This document shows, in pieces, positions 58,301 through 64,000 of a DNA stretch of 64,000 nt. Position numbers and translations under genes: made by a program. The stretch covers positions 1 to 64,000 of the forward strand of contig DAOLIT010000022.1 of assembly GCA_035328405.1 (NCBI GenBank). The letters are read 5' to 3'. This DNA is from JAEUKA01 sp035328405. GTDB lineage: Bacteria; Myxococcota_A; Polyangia; Palsa-1104; JAEUJZ01. How positions within the stretch are numbered: position 1 is the stretch's first letter; every line of letters begins with the position of its first letter. The notes beneath the pieces are model-generated. The model had not been told where the DNA came from and made no database searches. It was given only the letters and a program-made list of their open reading frames with translations.

Positions 58301-58462
58301 TCGCAGGTGAGCATCGAGGGCGACGGCATGAATCGGCCTGCTCCGGTTCAAGAAGAAAGCGGCTGTGCGATGACGCGCGGACAGGCGGCGTGGCCTGGAC
58401 TTGCGCTGTTGCTGGTCGGAATGTGTGTGCTTGTGCGTCGTCGCAAACGCTGGATGCCGTAA
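55328..58462 (+). CDS. Surface protein with ASH/choice-of-anchor-D repeats and MYXO-CTERM-like tail
   Basis: A 1044-residue exported protein. Signal peptide HLLFSLWVLLGFLPLAHAQ; then a ~230-residue domain (IVTATRSSESAWWQSVKARIL) with a gasdermin-like/beta-helix-free Rossmann look that I cannot name. From about residue 265 seven or more ASPM-SPD-2-Hydin-like beta domains follow, each with a pattern such as LDFGAVQIGTPVAAKTVELS, LDFGDSKVKQVVQKTLKLN and LRFRNVYVGEQSQPMTVSI. The C-terminus is EESGCAMTRGQ, a hydrophobic stretch WPGLALLLVGMCVLV and RRRKRWMP: Cys, helix, basic cluster, as in MYXO-CTERM sorting signals. The start at 55328 has GAGGAG 7 nt upstream. It should be anchored to the cell surface. 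Confidence 0.85.
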   Translation: MSKRRCSNRLHLLFSLWVLLGFLPLAHAQKAAIVTATRSSESAWWQSVKARILATGLYTAVDQVDAAFRDPTLAQLQDYKLVVVVASDYGLSSGDGVGNALGDYMAMVPGAAVLVFQPNTWQTGLSGAPAIGGKFLANYALTSQSGSNTASATKRGTVLANDPLVEGVTEFSCGSNCVRVTGTSLRAGATAVAYWADGTLLAVRGKKRVDLNMLPADESVITGSWGGTGADLITNAILYLSAPMLQSPRKPTFPSVGLGGATGYTAITFRNISDAAIDVTEIGIDGTGKAQFVYKSDYTPSVASPVTLAIGATLTVQVAFKPQVQGTHRASLYLSLNGLPRLDTPLEGTSKGNLWISLSPIDFGGIASGGTAGPVTVRLKNAGTNPIDLEKPTVGDATHYQLVTSRPDAKITMFSGATYSFDLKFTPGADTGEFLTDVTVISTDASSPLVIPVRGLAGPPKAKLPYSSVLMPDVPMGSKGTPITINVTNEGFSDLSIPSISTDSTDFEVPNAPTVASPLVVPAKEMKTFQIVFSPTKAGLRTGKLTLTSNEPPGSPGSDKTIDLAGTATQPQFKVNATALDFGAVQIGTPVAAKTVELSNDGDGDLLVKEVAIAAGVGADSFSVSTLEATPFVLRAGSKAVAQVTIGPKSAGTLSATLRIATDLLTGGAATVALKATVSGAVGQLDTAKLDFGDSKVKQVVQKTLKLNNVGNQDLTILKSALSPTVTVFSLTAPADGTKIPAGGSATFTVGCIPAVVGSATARLDISTDDPATAGGTKFSVPLSVNGVVANVTLDPVALDFTTPIYVGQKSEMKSFKVTNTGSVTVDNLAVKLSGDGAADFTVVTGYKTKILPGEQSEIGLTFDPRTAKAEIKAVAIVDADGVQVPMNVALKGSAMSAMLTVTPTTLRFRNVYVGEQSQPMTVSIANEGTGALELDVVPPATDEWTVDTSGAKLSLGPGESTKFAVVFSPKTIGNKSELLDIRMKGSVVSLSQVSIEGDGMNRPAPVQEESGCAMTRGQAAWPGLALLLVGMCVLVRRRKRWMP

Positions 58463-58465
58463 AAC

Positions 58466-59674
58466 ATGGAGCGTGCTCGCTCGGTTCTGCGCGGGCCGCT
58501 GTGGCTGTGGGCGCTGCCGTTTGTGTGGGCGGCGCTCTTGGCTGCACTTGTCGCGTCGGTCCTGACGCGGCTTCACGGCCAGGACCCGCTTTCGCTGTAC
58601 AAAAGCCTGTTTTTCGGAACGTGGGGCAGTGTGTATGGCGTGGGGCAGGTGTTGTTCAAAGCGACGCCGCTTGTGTGTACGGGGCTGTCGGTGGCGGTTG
58701 CGCTGCGGGCGGGGCTGTTCAATGTAGGCGCAGAAGGGCAAATCATTGTGGGGGCGCTGCTGGCGGCGCTGTGCGGGGCGGCGCTGCCGGCGCAAACTCC
58801 GAGTGTGCTGGCGGTGCCGCTTTGCCTGTTTGCGGCGTTTTTTGCGGGCGGCGTGCTTGGGGGGCTGGTGGGCCTGAGCAAATGCCTGTGCGGGGCGCAC
58901 GAAGTGATCGTGACGATTTTGCAGAACTTCCTGGTGCGGGCAGCGATGGTGGGTGTGGGTGGTTTTCTGTTTGTGAAGGAGTCGGTTCACACGGCGGTCA
59001 TCATCGACGCCGCGCGTTTGCCGCGGCTGTCGTCGTTCGTGTCTGCGCTGCACGGGTCGGCGGTGAACGCCGCGCTGGGTTTGTCGCTGTTGCTGGCGGT
59101 GTTTGTGGAATTGGTGCTGCGAAAAACGCGGTTTGGTTTTGCGGTGCGCGTGGTTGGGCAAAACCCGGATGCGGCGGCGGCAGCGGGCATCTCGATTGCG
59201 AAAATCCAGACGCTGGCGTTCGTGCTGGCGGGAGGGCTGGCGGGCCTGGGCGGCGCGAATTTCGTGCTGGGCTACAAGTTGTATTACGAGGACGGTTTTT
59301 CGTCGGGAGTTGGGTATTGGGGGATTGCGGTGGCGGTGCTTGCGCACAACAGGCCGCTGTGGATTTTGGGGTCGGCGCTGTTTTTCGGAACGCTTTTGCA
59401 AGGCGGGCTTTCGGTGGCGGCGATGGTGCCGCGCGAGCTGGTTGATGTGCTGTCGGCGGTGGTGATTTTGGTGGTGGCGACGAGCCGGGCGGAACTGGCG
59501 CACCTTGTGCCGCGTCTTGTTCGGGCGAAACGAGCGGAAACCGGCCTGGATGGGCCGAGCGGGCCGACTCCGAGGCCTGTGTTGACCGACGAAACGCAGC
59601 ACGAACCGACGATGCCGCCCTCAAAACCCGGTGGGGATGTCGCGAGCCGAGCCGCGCTTTGGGAGACAAGGTAG
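58466..59674 (+). CDS. ABC transporter permease, BmpA/Nup nucleoside type (first subunit)
   Basis: A 402-residue permease of the BPD_transp_2 family (YufP/NupP, RbsC-like). About ten helices; signatures are TGLSVAVALRAGLFNVGAEG, GGLVGLSKCLCGAHEVIVTI and AAAAGISIAKIQTLAFVLAG with GLGGAN. Such permeases work with a second permease, an ATPase and a BmpA-type lipoprotein to import nucleosides or similar compounds. The C-terminal ~75 residues (from about 325) are a polar tail rich in Pro/Thr/Glu that is absent in typical members. It starts 3 nt after the ASH-repeat gene. Confidence 0.9.
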   Translation: MERARSVLRGPLWLWALPFVWAALLAALVASVLTRLHGQDPLSLYKSLFFGTWGSVYGVGQVLFKATPLVCTGLSVAVALRAGLFNVGAEGQIIVGALLAALCGAALPAQTPSVLAVPLCLFAAFFAGGVLGGLVGLSKCLCGAHEVIVTILQNFLVRAAMVGVGGFLFVKESVHTAVIIDAARLPRLSSFVSALHGSAVNAALGLSLLLAVFVELVLRKTRFGFAVRVVGQNPDAAAAAGISIAKIQTLAFVLAGGLAGLGGANFVLGYKLYYEDGFSSGVGYWGIAVAVLAHNRPLWILGSALFFGTLLQGGLSVAAMVPRELVDVLSAVVILVVATSRAELAHLVPRLVRAKRAETGLDGPSGPTPRPVLTDETQHEPTMPPSKPGGDVASRAALWETR

Positions 59675-59678
59675 GGCG

Positions 59679-60518
59679 ATGCAGACAATGCTCCTGCTGG
59701 GTCTTTTGTGGGCGGTTCTTCGCATTTCGGTGCCGTATGTTCTGACGACGCTGGGCGGTACGGTGTGCGAACGCTCAGGGGTCATCAACATCGCACTGGA
59801 GGGCATCCTGCTTTTGTCGGCCCTCGGCACGGCGCTTGGGGCACCACACGGTGTGATGTCGGCGCTGTTTTGGGGCGTGTTTGCGGGCGTGGCGACTTCG
59901 CTTTTGTACGGGCTGTTGGTGGTGGTGTTTCGGGGCGACCAAATCGTGTGCGGGGTCGCGATTTTCATGCTGGCAGACGGGCTGTCGCGGTATTTGCTGA
60001 AGGTCGTGTTTGGCTCGACCTCAAATTCGCCCAGGCTTTTGGCACTTGAGGGACAGCAGCCGATGTGGTTTTTGGCAATTGCGGTGATGGCGACGGTGAT
60101 GCTGCACGCGCTGTTCTACCACACGCCGTTTGGGCTGCGGCTGCGGGCGGTCGGAGACAAACCAGAAGCGGCAGAGGCGTTGTCGGTGTCGGTGGTGCGT
60201 GTGCGTTTGTGGGCGGTGGGGCTTTCGGGTCTTTTGACTTCGCTCGGCGGAGTGTATCTGGTGTTTGACCAGCGGCAATTTGTGGCGCTCATGTCGGGCG
60301 GTCGCGGTTTTCTGTCGCTGGCGGCGATGATTTTCGGAGGCCACAGGCCGGTGTGGGGCGCGGCGGCGGCGCTGCTGTTTGCTTCGGCAGAAGCGACGGG
60401 GATTTTTCTGCAAGCGCAGGGTTTGCGGATTCCGAATTGGCTGCTTCAGGCGGTGCCGTATGCGCTGACGCTTCTCACGTTGCTTTTGCGCGGGCTGTTT
60501 CGGGCGCGTCGGGCGTGA
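59679..60518 (+). CDS. ABC transporter permease, BmpA/Nup nucleoside type (second subunit)
   Basis: A 279-residue partner permease (YufQ/NupQ-like) with about nine helices: GTVCERSGVINIALEG, FRGDQIVCGVAIFMLADGLS, LRLRAVGDKPEAAEALSVSV and GRGFLSLAAMIFGGHRPVWG are typical. The ATG at 59679 is 4 nt after the stop of the first permease with AAGG upstream; a longer reading from 59631 would overlap it and is rejected. Neither the ATPase nor the binding protein is in this window, so the complete transporter needs genes elsewhere. Confidence 0.9.
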   Translation: MQTMLLLGLLWAVLRISVPYVLTTLGGTVCERSGVINIALEGILLLSALGTALGAPHGVMSALFWGVFAGVATSLLYGLLVVVFRGDQIVCGVAIFMLADGLSRYLLKVVFGSTSNSPRLLALEGQQPMWFLAIAVMATVMLHALFYHTPFGLRLRAVGDKPEAAEALSVSVVRVRLWAVGLSGLLTSLGGVYLVFDQRQFVALMSGGRGFLSLAAMIFGGHRPVWGAAAALLFASAEATGIFLQAQGLRIPNWLLQAVPYALTLLTLLLRGLFRARRA

Positions 60519-60593
60519 GCAGCGGCGGGTCCGCAAGCCGGAAAAACGCGCTCAGCAGTGACCAAACCAGGCGTGCGGCGTGCGGGGTCGGCT

Positions 60594-60629
60594 TTTTTGT
60601 GGATGGCTGCGGGCGCGACGCCACAAAAA
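60594..60629. terminator. Inverted repeat in the convergent region
   Basis: TTTTTGTGG (60594-60602) and CCACAAAAA (60621-60629) are perfect 9-nt inverted copies around an 18-nt G+C-rich loop. No T-run follows on either strand. Confidence 0.35.
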
Positions 60630-60642
60630 GGGGAACGCGGCG

Positions 60643-60712
60643 CACAGAACGGCCAAAAAACTGCGGCGCGACAGCGCGTGACGAACGAAAGACAGCCGTT
60701 CTGTGTTTTTTT
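60643..60712 (+). terminator. Intrinsic terminator with long loop after the ABC permease genes
   Basis: CACAGAACGG (60643-60652) and CCGTTCTGTG (60696-60705) form a perfect 10-bp stem with a 43-nt loop that can itself fold (CGCG-ACAG-CGCG), followed directly by seven Ts (60706-60712). Confidence 0.6.
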
Positions 60713-60834
60713 GACGTTTCCTGTGCATGGCGTGCGAGGCGGCAGAAGGCGCGTTCTGGCCGCTGGGTCTCCGAAACGAGATTATAGAAGGGCGAGCCTT
60801 TTTGGGGGAAGGCGGCGTTGTTCTCGACGAGAAA

Positions 60835-61725
60835 TCAGAGCGGGGGCAGGCCGAGTGTGGCCCACAAATCACGCGCAGAAAAACCCTGCTGTCGCAACGC
60901 GCGGATGGACAACGAACCCCGCCGCTTGGCCAAACGCTGTCCCCCGGCATCTTGAAGGAGTGGATGGTGGGCGTACACCGGCATCTGAAATCCCAAAAGC
61001 GCCTGGAGTACACGATGCACATGCGTCGAGAGCAACAAGTCTTCACCGCGCGTCACGCACGTCACCTGCTGAATGGCGTCATCCACGACCACGGCCAGGT
61101 GATAGCTGGTCCTGACCTCTTTGCGGGCCAATACAACATCGCCCAGGCGCGCCGGATCGACCTGCACGGTTCCGGCATACGCATCGGAAAAGAAAAGCGG
61201 AGCAAGGCCAAAGTCCCGCAACACGCCCTCCGCAGCCTCGGTGTGTAGCCGCAGCGCGTAACTGTCCCCGCGTTTCAGCCGCGTGTTCACCTCGTCCGCA
61301 GACAAACCCCGGCAGCGCCCCGAATACACCACCGGAGCGTCCCCGTTTGGATGGTTTGGACCATTGGGATCTGTTGGAGGTTGGGGGTCGTGTTGGGGGG
61401 CGCTTTGGGAGGTCGCAATTTCTTTTCGCGTGCAAAAGCAGGGGTACAGCACACCCAACAGGGACAACCGATCGAGCGCCCGATCGTAGTCGTCCAGGTG
61501 TTCGGACTGTTTGCGCACGGGTGTCGGAAAGGAAAACCCGAGAAACCGCAAATCTTCCAAGATCGCCTCGGTGTACTCGGGTCTGCACCGCGTCGTATCG
61601 ATGTCTTCGATGCGAACGAGAAAGGTCCCTCCCGCTTTCTGCGCCGCGTCAAAACCCATGCGCGCGGAAAAAGCGTGGCCCATGTGCAAAAAGCCCGTCG
61701 GGCTCGGTGCAAACCGCGTCACCAT
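60835..61725 (-). CDS. gluQ: Glutamyl-Q tRNA(Asp) synthetase
   Basis: GluQ (GluQRS, YadB) is a truncated GluRS paralogue that attaches glutamate to queuosine 34 of tRNA-Asp. The 296-residue product starts TRFAPSPTGFLHMGHAFSAR (HIGH-type motif), has the zinc site CFCTRKE with YSGRCRG, and the KMSKS-like LAKRRGS. It lacks the anticodon-binding domain of full GluRS. The ATG at 61725 follows a TTG at 61728 that I reject. The small FxExMxG gene ends 21 nt upstream on the same strand. Confidence 0.93.
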   Translation of the reverse strand: MVTRFAPSPTGFLHMGHAFSARMGFDAAQKAGGTFLVRIEDIDTTRCRPEYTEAILEDLRFLGFSFPTPVRKQSEHLDDYDRALDRLSLLGVLYPCFCTRKEIATSQSAPQHDPQPPTDPNGPNHPNGDAPVVYSGRCRGLSADEVNTRLKRGDSYALRLHTEAAEGVLRDFGLAPLFFSDAYAGTVQVDPARLGDVVLARKEVRTSYHLAVVVDDAIQQVTCVTRGEDLLLSTHVHRVLQALLGFQMPVYAHHPLLQDAGGQRLAKRRGSLSIRALRQQGFSARDLWATLGLPPL

Positions 61726-61746
61726 CAACGTCTAGCAAACCTTGCG

Positions 61747-62277
61747 TCAGGTGGGCCAAGCGGGTCGAAAACTGGCCAAAAACGACGGCAGATCGGCCAA
61801 ATCAAAACGCACTTCCGCCTGGCCGATTTCCTTTCCGTGCGCATCGAACAGAAAGCCCGGCAGCTCCGTCATCGTTCGCACAAGGTCAAACGGCGACACA
61901 TTCTTTTCTCCCGCGAAACGGAAGGTAGCGCCCGCTCTGTCGGGAAACGTGAATTCGTATCGAATCACACGCTCTTTCGGAAGAATCCACAGCGAGCCCT
62001 CGACCGCCGCAGAATCCACAAATCCAGGAATCGAAACGATCCCCGTGAGCCGCGTTCGTCCGTCGGACAAAAACGACACAAGCGAGGGCACTTCCGCGTG
62101 GACCCGGAACTCCATGTGCTGCGGATGTGGGTGATCCGCGAGCGTGATCGGGCCAGACATCGTCTCGTCGAATGAAAAACCCGGAAGACAGCCCAAAAAA
62201 CCCGAGGCCTCGCTTTTCAGACGTACACACGCGGCCACCACTCGCTGCGCAGAAGAAACGAATGACGCGATGTTCAT
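61747..62277 (-). CDS. Small protein with an FxExMxG beta-type domain (lipid-metabolism associated family)
   Basis: A 176-residue soluble protein. After a short helix, the core reads FSFDETMSGPITLADH (F-x-E-x-M-x-G), HMEFRVHAEVPSLVSFLSDG, TRLTGIVSIPGF, AAVEGSLWILP and IRYEFTFPDR, ending in VRFDLADLPSFLASFRPAW. I recall this block as a domain found N-terminal to GMC-type oxidoreductases, SDRs or patatin-like proteins in lipid metabolism; the match is by memory. Standing alone here, it may be a binding module. The ATG at 62277 has an AGGAAAGG ribosome site. It is divergent from the malic enzyme and upstream of gluQ. Confidence 0.65.
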   Translation of the reverse strand: MNIASFVSSAQRVVAACVRLKSEASGFLGCLPGFSFDETMSGPITLADHPHPQHMEFRVHAEVPSLVSFLSDGRTRLTGIVSIPGFVDSAAVEGSLWILPKERVIRYEFTFPDRAGATFRFAGEKNVSPFDLVRTMTELPGFLFDAHGKEIGQAEVRFDLADLPSFLASFRPAWPT

Positions 62278-62379
62278 ACCTTTCCTGTACCACAAGTGCG
62301 TTTCGCGCTTCTTGAAAACTTCCCCGCGACGATCCTGGGCTGTTCCCACAGGGGTCAGGTGCGATAGATTGGGGGAACC

Positions 62380-63711
62380 ATGGCTCACTATCGAATCGAC
62401 ACCGTGCTTCGCGTTCGCACACGGCATCGTCCAGGACAACTTGCGCGTGTGGCGACGGTCATCGCGCAGGAAGGCGCACTCATCGGCGAAATTGCCACGC
62501 TGCACATGGCGGAAGGCATCTCGACCCGCGAAATCACCGTCGAAACCGAGAGCGAGGAGCACACCGAACGCTTGGTTGCCGCGCTGGCTCGCACCGACGG
62601 CGTAGAAATCGTCAACGTCCGCGACCGCGTCTTCGATTGCCACCTGGGCGGCAAAATCCACTCCCACAGCCGCGTCGAGCTGCGCCAGCTTTCCGATCTG
62701 CGCTACATCTATACACCCGGCGTGGCGCGCGTCTCTCGAGCCATCTATGAAAAACCCGAGCGCGCGTTCGAGTACACCGGGCTTGGTCGCTCCATCGGCA
62801 TTTTCACAAATGGCACCCGCGTGCTCGGCCTGGGCGACATTGGTCCCGTTGCCAGCTTGCCCGTCATGGAAGGCAAAGCCGTGCTGTACGACCGGTTCGC
62901 CGGCTTGTCTGCGACACCCATCCTGCTCGACACCAAAAACGTGGACGAGTTTGTGAACACCGTCGTCGGCGTGTCACGGAGCTTCGGCGGAATCCACCTG
63001 GAGGACATTCGCATTCCCGACTGTTTCCAGATCGAGGAGGCGCTCAAGCAAAGGCTGCGCAAACCCGTCATGCACGACGACCAGCACGGCACGGCAGTGG
63101 TCACGCTCGCTGCCATTCTCAACGTCTGTCGGTTGACGGGGAAAGAACTCAAACGGTCCAAAATGGGCCAGGTCGGCCTCGGCGCGGCGGGCTCGGCGAT
63201 TGCCAAGCTTGCCCTCGCGTTCGGCGTTGGCGAAGTCATGGTCACCGATCGCAATCCTGACGCCATCACTCCGCTCGTCGAACGGGGTGCGCACGCGACC
63301 GAGCTTTCCACGTTGCTCGAACGCGCCGACATCGTGGTGTGTACCACCGGAAAAGTCGGTTTGATTCGGCCCGACCAGGTGCGACGCGGCCAGGTCATTT
63401 TCGCCCTGTCCAATCCCTACCCCGAAATCGATCCCGACGTGGCTCGAGACGCCGGCGCAGCCTATGCCGCAGACGGTGCCGCCATCAACAACGCGCTGGC
63501 CTTCCCCGGCATTTTCAAAGGTGCGTTGCAGGTCCGCGCGGGCAAAATCGAACCTGCCATGTACATTGCCGCCGCCCATGCCATTGCCGCAACCGCCAGC
63601 AGCGGTGAAGTCGTCCCCTCTCCCCTGTCCGAGACCGTCCACACCGCAGTCAGCAACGCCGTCGCCAAAGCCGCCGAAGAACTCGGCCTAGCCAACACCG
63701 CTGACCTGTAA
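62380..63711 (+). CDS. NAD-dependent malic enzyme with N-terminal ACT domain
   Basis: Malic enzyme oxidatively decarboxylates malate to pyruvate and CO2 with NAD(P)+. The 443-residue product begins with an ACT domain (1-85: VLRVRTRHRPGQLARVATVI), suggesting amino-acid control. The catalytic part has RYIYTPGVARVSRAI, the Lys/Asp motif LPVMEGKAVLYDRFAG, IHLEDIRIPDCFQIEEAL, VMHDDQHGTAVVTLAAI, and the nucleotide loop VGLGAAGSAIAKLAL, then IFALSNPYPEIDP. GGGGG lies 4 nt upstream of the ATG. It is divergent from the small FxExMxG gene. Confidence 0.95.
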   Translation: MAHYRIDTVLRVRTRHRPGQLARVATVIAQEGALIGEIATLHMAEGISTREITVETESEEHTERLVAALARTDGVEIVNVRDRVFDCHLGGKIHSHSRVELRQLSDLRYIYTPGVARVSRAIYEKPERAFEYTGLGRSIGIFTNGTRVLGLGDIGPVASLPVMEGKAVLYDRFAGLSATPILLDTKNVDEFVNTVVGVSRSFGGIHLEDIRIPDCFQIEEALKQRLRKPVMHDDQHGTAVVTLAAILNVCRLTGKELKRSKMGQVGLGAAGSAIAKLALAFGVGEVMVTDRNPDAITPLVERGAHATELSTLLERADIVVCTTGKVGLIRPDQVRRGQVIFALSNPYPEIDPDVARDAGAAYAADGAAINNALAFPGIFKGALQVRAGKIEPAMYIAAAHAIAATASSGEVVPSPLSETVHTAVSNAVAKAAEELGLANTADL

Positions 63712-63782
63712 GTTCGTCAGTCCATCGGCCTTGGTCGGCTGGTTGGAAACGGCCCGCGCAGCCCTGTCCGAGCCGCCAAAAA

Positions 63783-63800
63783 CGGGTTAGACCCGAAAAA
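63783..63800 (-). terminator. Putative intrinsic terminator for a leftward transcript
   Basis: CGGGT (63783-63787) and ACCCG (63791-63795) flank TAG, with A-runs on both sides (AAAAA before and after). Read leftwards, the stem is followed by TTTTT, so it could end a minus-strand gene located right of the window. Confidence 0.35.
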
Positions 63801-64000
63801 CCCGACTTCCGGGGACGCTGGTTGCGGCTCGACAGAGGAAAACCCCGACTTCCAGGGAAGTCCGTCCGAGTTTCCGTGCGGGTTTGGGCGACTGACATGA
63901 ATGCAAGGTCCAGCTCCCAGCGCGGAACGCTGGAGCTCCATGGATGTCCGTCCGCCTGTCCCTACAAGTTTGGGCAACCGACCTTCCTGGAGGTCGCCGA
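63801..64000. repeat. Array of hairpin-forming degenerate repeats at the right edge
   Basis: CCCGACTTCC occurs at 63801 and 63844 (43 nt apart). GTCCGTCCG plus TTTGGGC(G/A)AC(T/C)GAC occur at 63860/63882 and 63946/63968, 86 nt apart with the same internal spacing. Three units can fold: GACTTCC-AG-GGAAGTC (63847-63862), a 10-bp stem with one bulge (63912-63937), and CGACCT-TCCTGG-AGGTCG (63979-63996). The array continues beyond the window. Confidence 0.7.

Larger units (their letters stand above)
60519..60834. other. 316-nt convergent intergenic region with hairpins
   Basis: It lies between the plus-strand permease and minus-strand gluQ. It contains two inverted repeats (60594-60629 and 60643-60705) and a minus-strand TATAAT at 60786-60781. 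A 58-codon minus-strand frame (60728-60552) contains SRRSFLAVLCAA, which looks like a twin-arginine signal, but has no ribosome site; I do not call it a gene. Confidence 0.5.

Noticed and set aside
58159..59445. 428-codon plus-strand frame overlapping the ABC permease in another frame
   Set aside because: Gly/Ala/Cys/Arg-rich shift of the permease gene.
58007..59602. 531-codon minus-strand frame opposite the ABC permease
   Set aside because: Arg/His/Gln-rich antisense product; the plus-strand permease motifs are clear.
60552..60728. 58-residue minus-strand frame with a twin-arginine-like SRRSFL motif
   Set aside because: No ribosome site, no mature domain, and it overlaps two inverted repeats including a terminator; kept only as a finding.
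63717..63977. 86-codon minus-strand frame at the right edge
   Set aside because: Runs through the hairpin repeat array; composition follows the repeats and there is no ribosome site.

Overview
The window is a moderately G+C-rich bacterial chromosome segment. It holds 47 protein genes that I can support, and I saw no rRNA, tRNA, CRISPR array or insertion sequence. The gene set points to a deltaproteobacterial/Myxococcota-type Gram-negative. The reasons are: two Hanks-type Ser/Thr kinases plus an FHA-cyclase; an alternative complex III operon joined to a cytochrome c oxidase; two FadL-like outer-membrane proteins; cysteine-rich small secreted proteins; and an ASH-repeat surface protein whose tail resembles MYXO-CTERM. 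This is inference from gene content, not a phylogeny.

Layout. 1-9.4 kb: a mostly minus-strand block with miaA, a small unknown gene, a serine-dehydrogenase-type proteinase, an FHA-cyclase, a thioredoxin-fold secreted protein, an organophosphate-type MFS transporter and enolase. A translationally coupled pair on the plus strand (DUF885 peptidase and enoyl-CoA hydratase family) is embedded in it. 9.6-18.5 kb: a chemoreceptor-like protein, a Wzc-like tyrosine autokinase, ligA, a Bax-inhibitor-1 family protein and a kelch-like lipoprotein. 18.65-31.74 kb: a 12-gene respiratory operon in the order actABCDEF, a small membrane protein, SCO, coxB(+cyt c), coxA, coxC, coxD. Many junctions overlap by 1-4 nt. 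It should carry electrons from quinol through ACIII to an A2-type caa3-like oxidase without a bc1 complex. 31.97-37.8 kb: an eight-cysteine microprotein, a tandem double ATP-grasp ligase, a glycogen branching enzyme and an NmrA-like reductase.

38.2-48.3 kb is a signalling island. It starts with a very large AAA-like NTPase/kinase fusion carrying RTPTY and RTNP short repeats and a DPAKVAAAKV tandem array interrupted by a 100-N assembly gap. A secreted phosphatase-like protein lacking the catalytic Arg follows, then a convergent TPR-bearing receptor kinase behind maf. 48.4-58.5 kb is an envelope region: a membrane protein coupled to an exported gluzincin protease, a Cys-rich protein coupled to a predicted barrel, then dtd coupled to two FadL-like proteins, then the ASH-repeat protein. 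58.5-60.5 kb: two BmpA/Nup-type ABC permeases with no ATPase or binding protein in view. 60.8-63.7 kb: gluQ, a small lipid-associated-looking protein, and an ACT-domain malic enzyme transcribed divergently. The right edge enters an array of hairpin-forming repeats.

The strongest candidates for something undescribed are the AAA-kinase fusion with two families of Thr-containing motifs on either side of a DFA kinase domain, its neighbouring predicted inactive phosphatase, and the tandem ATP-grasp ligase. All functional statements come from motif recognition by eye. No database search was run.
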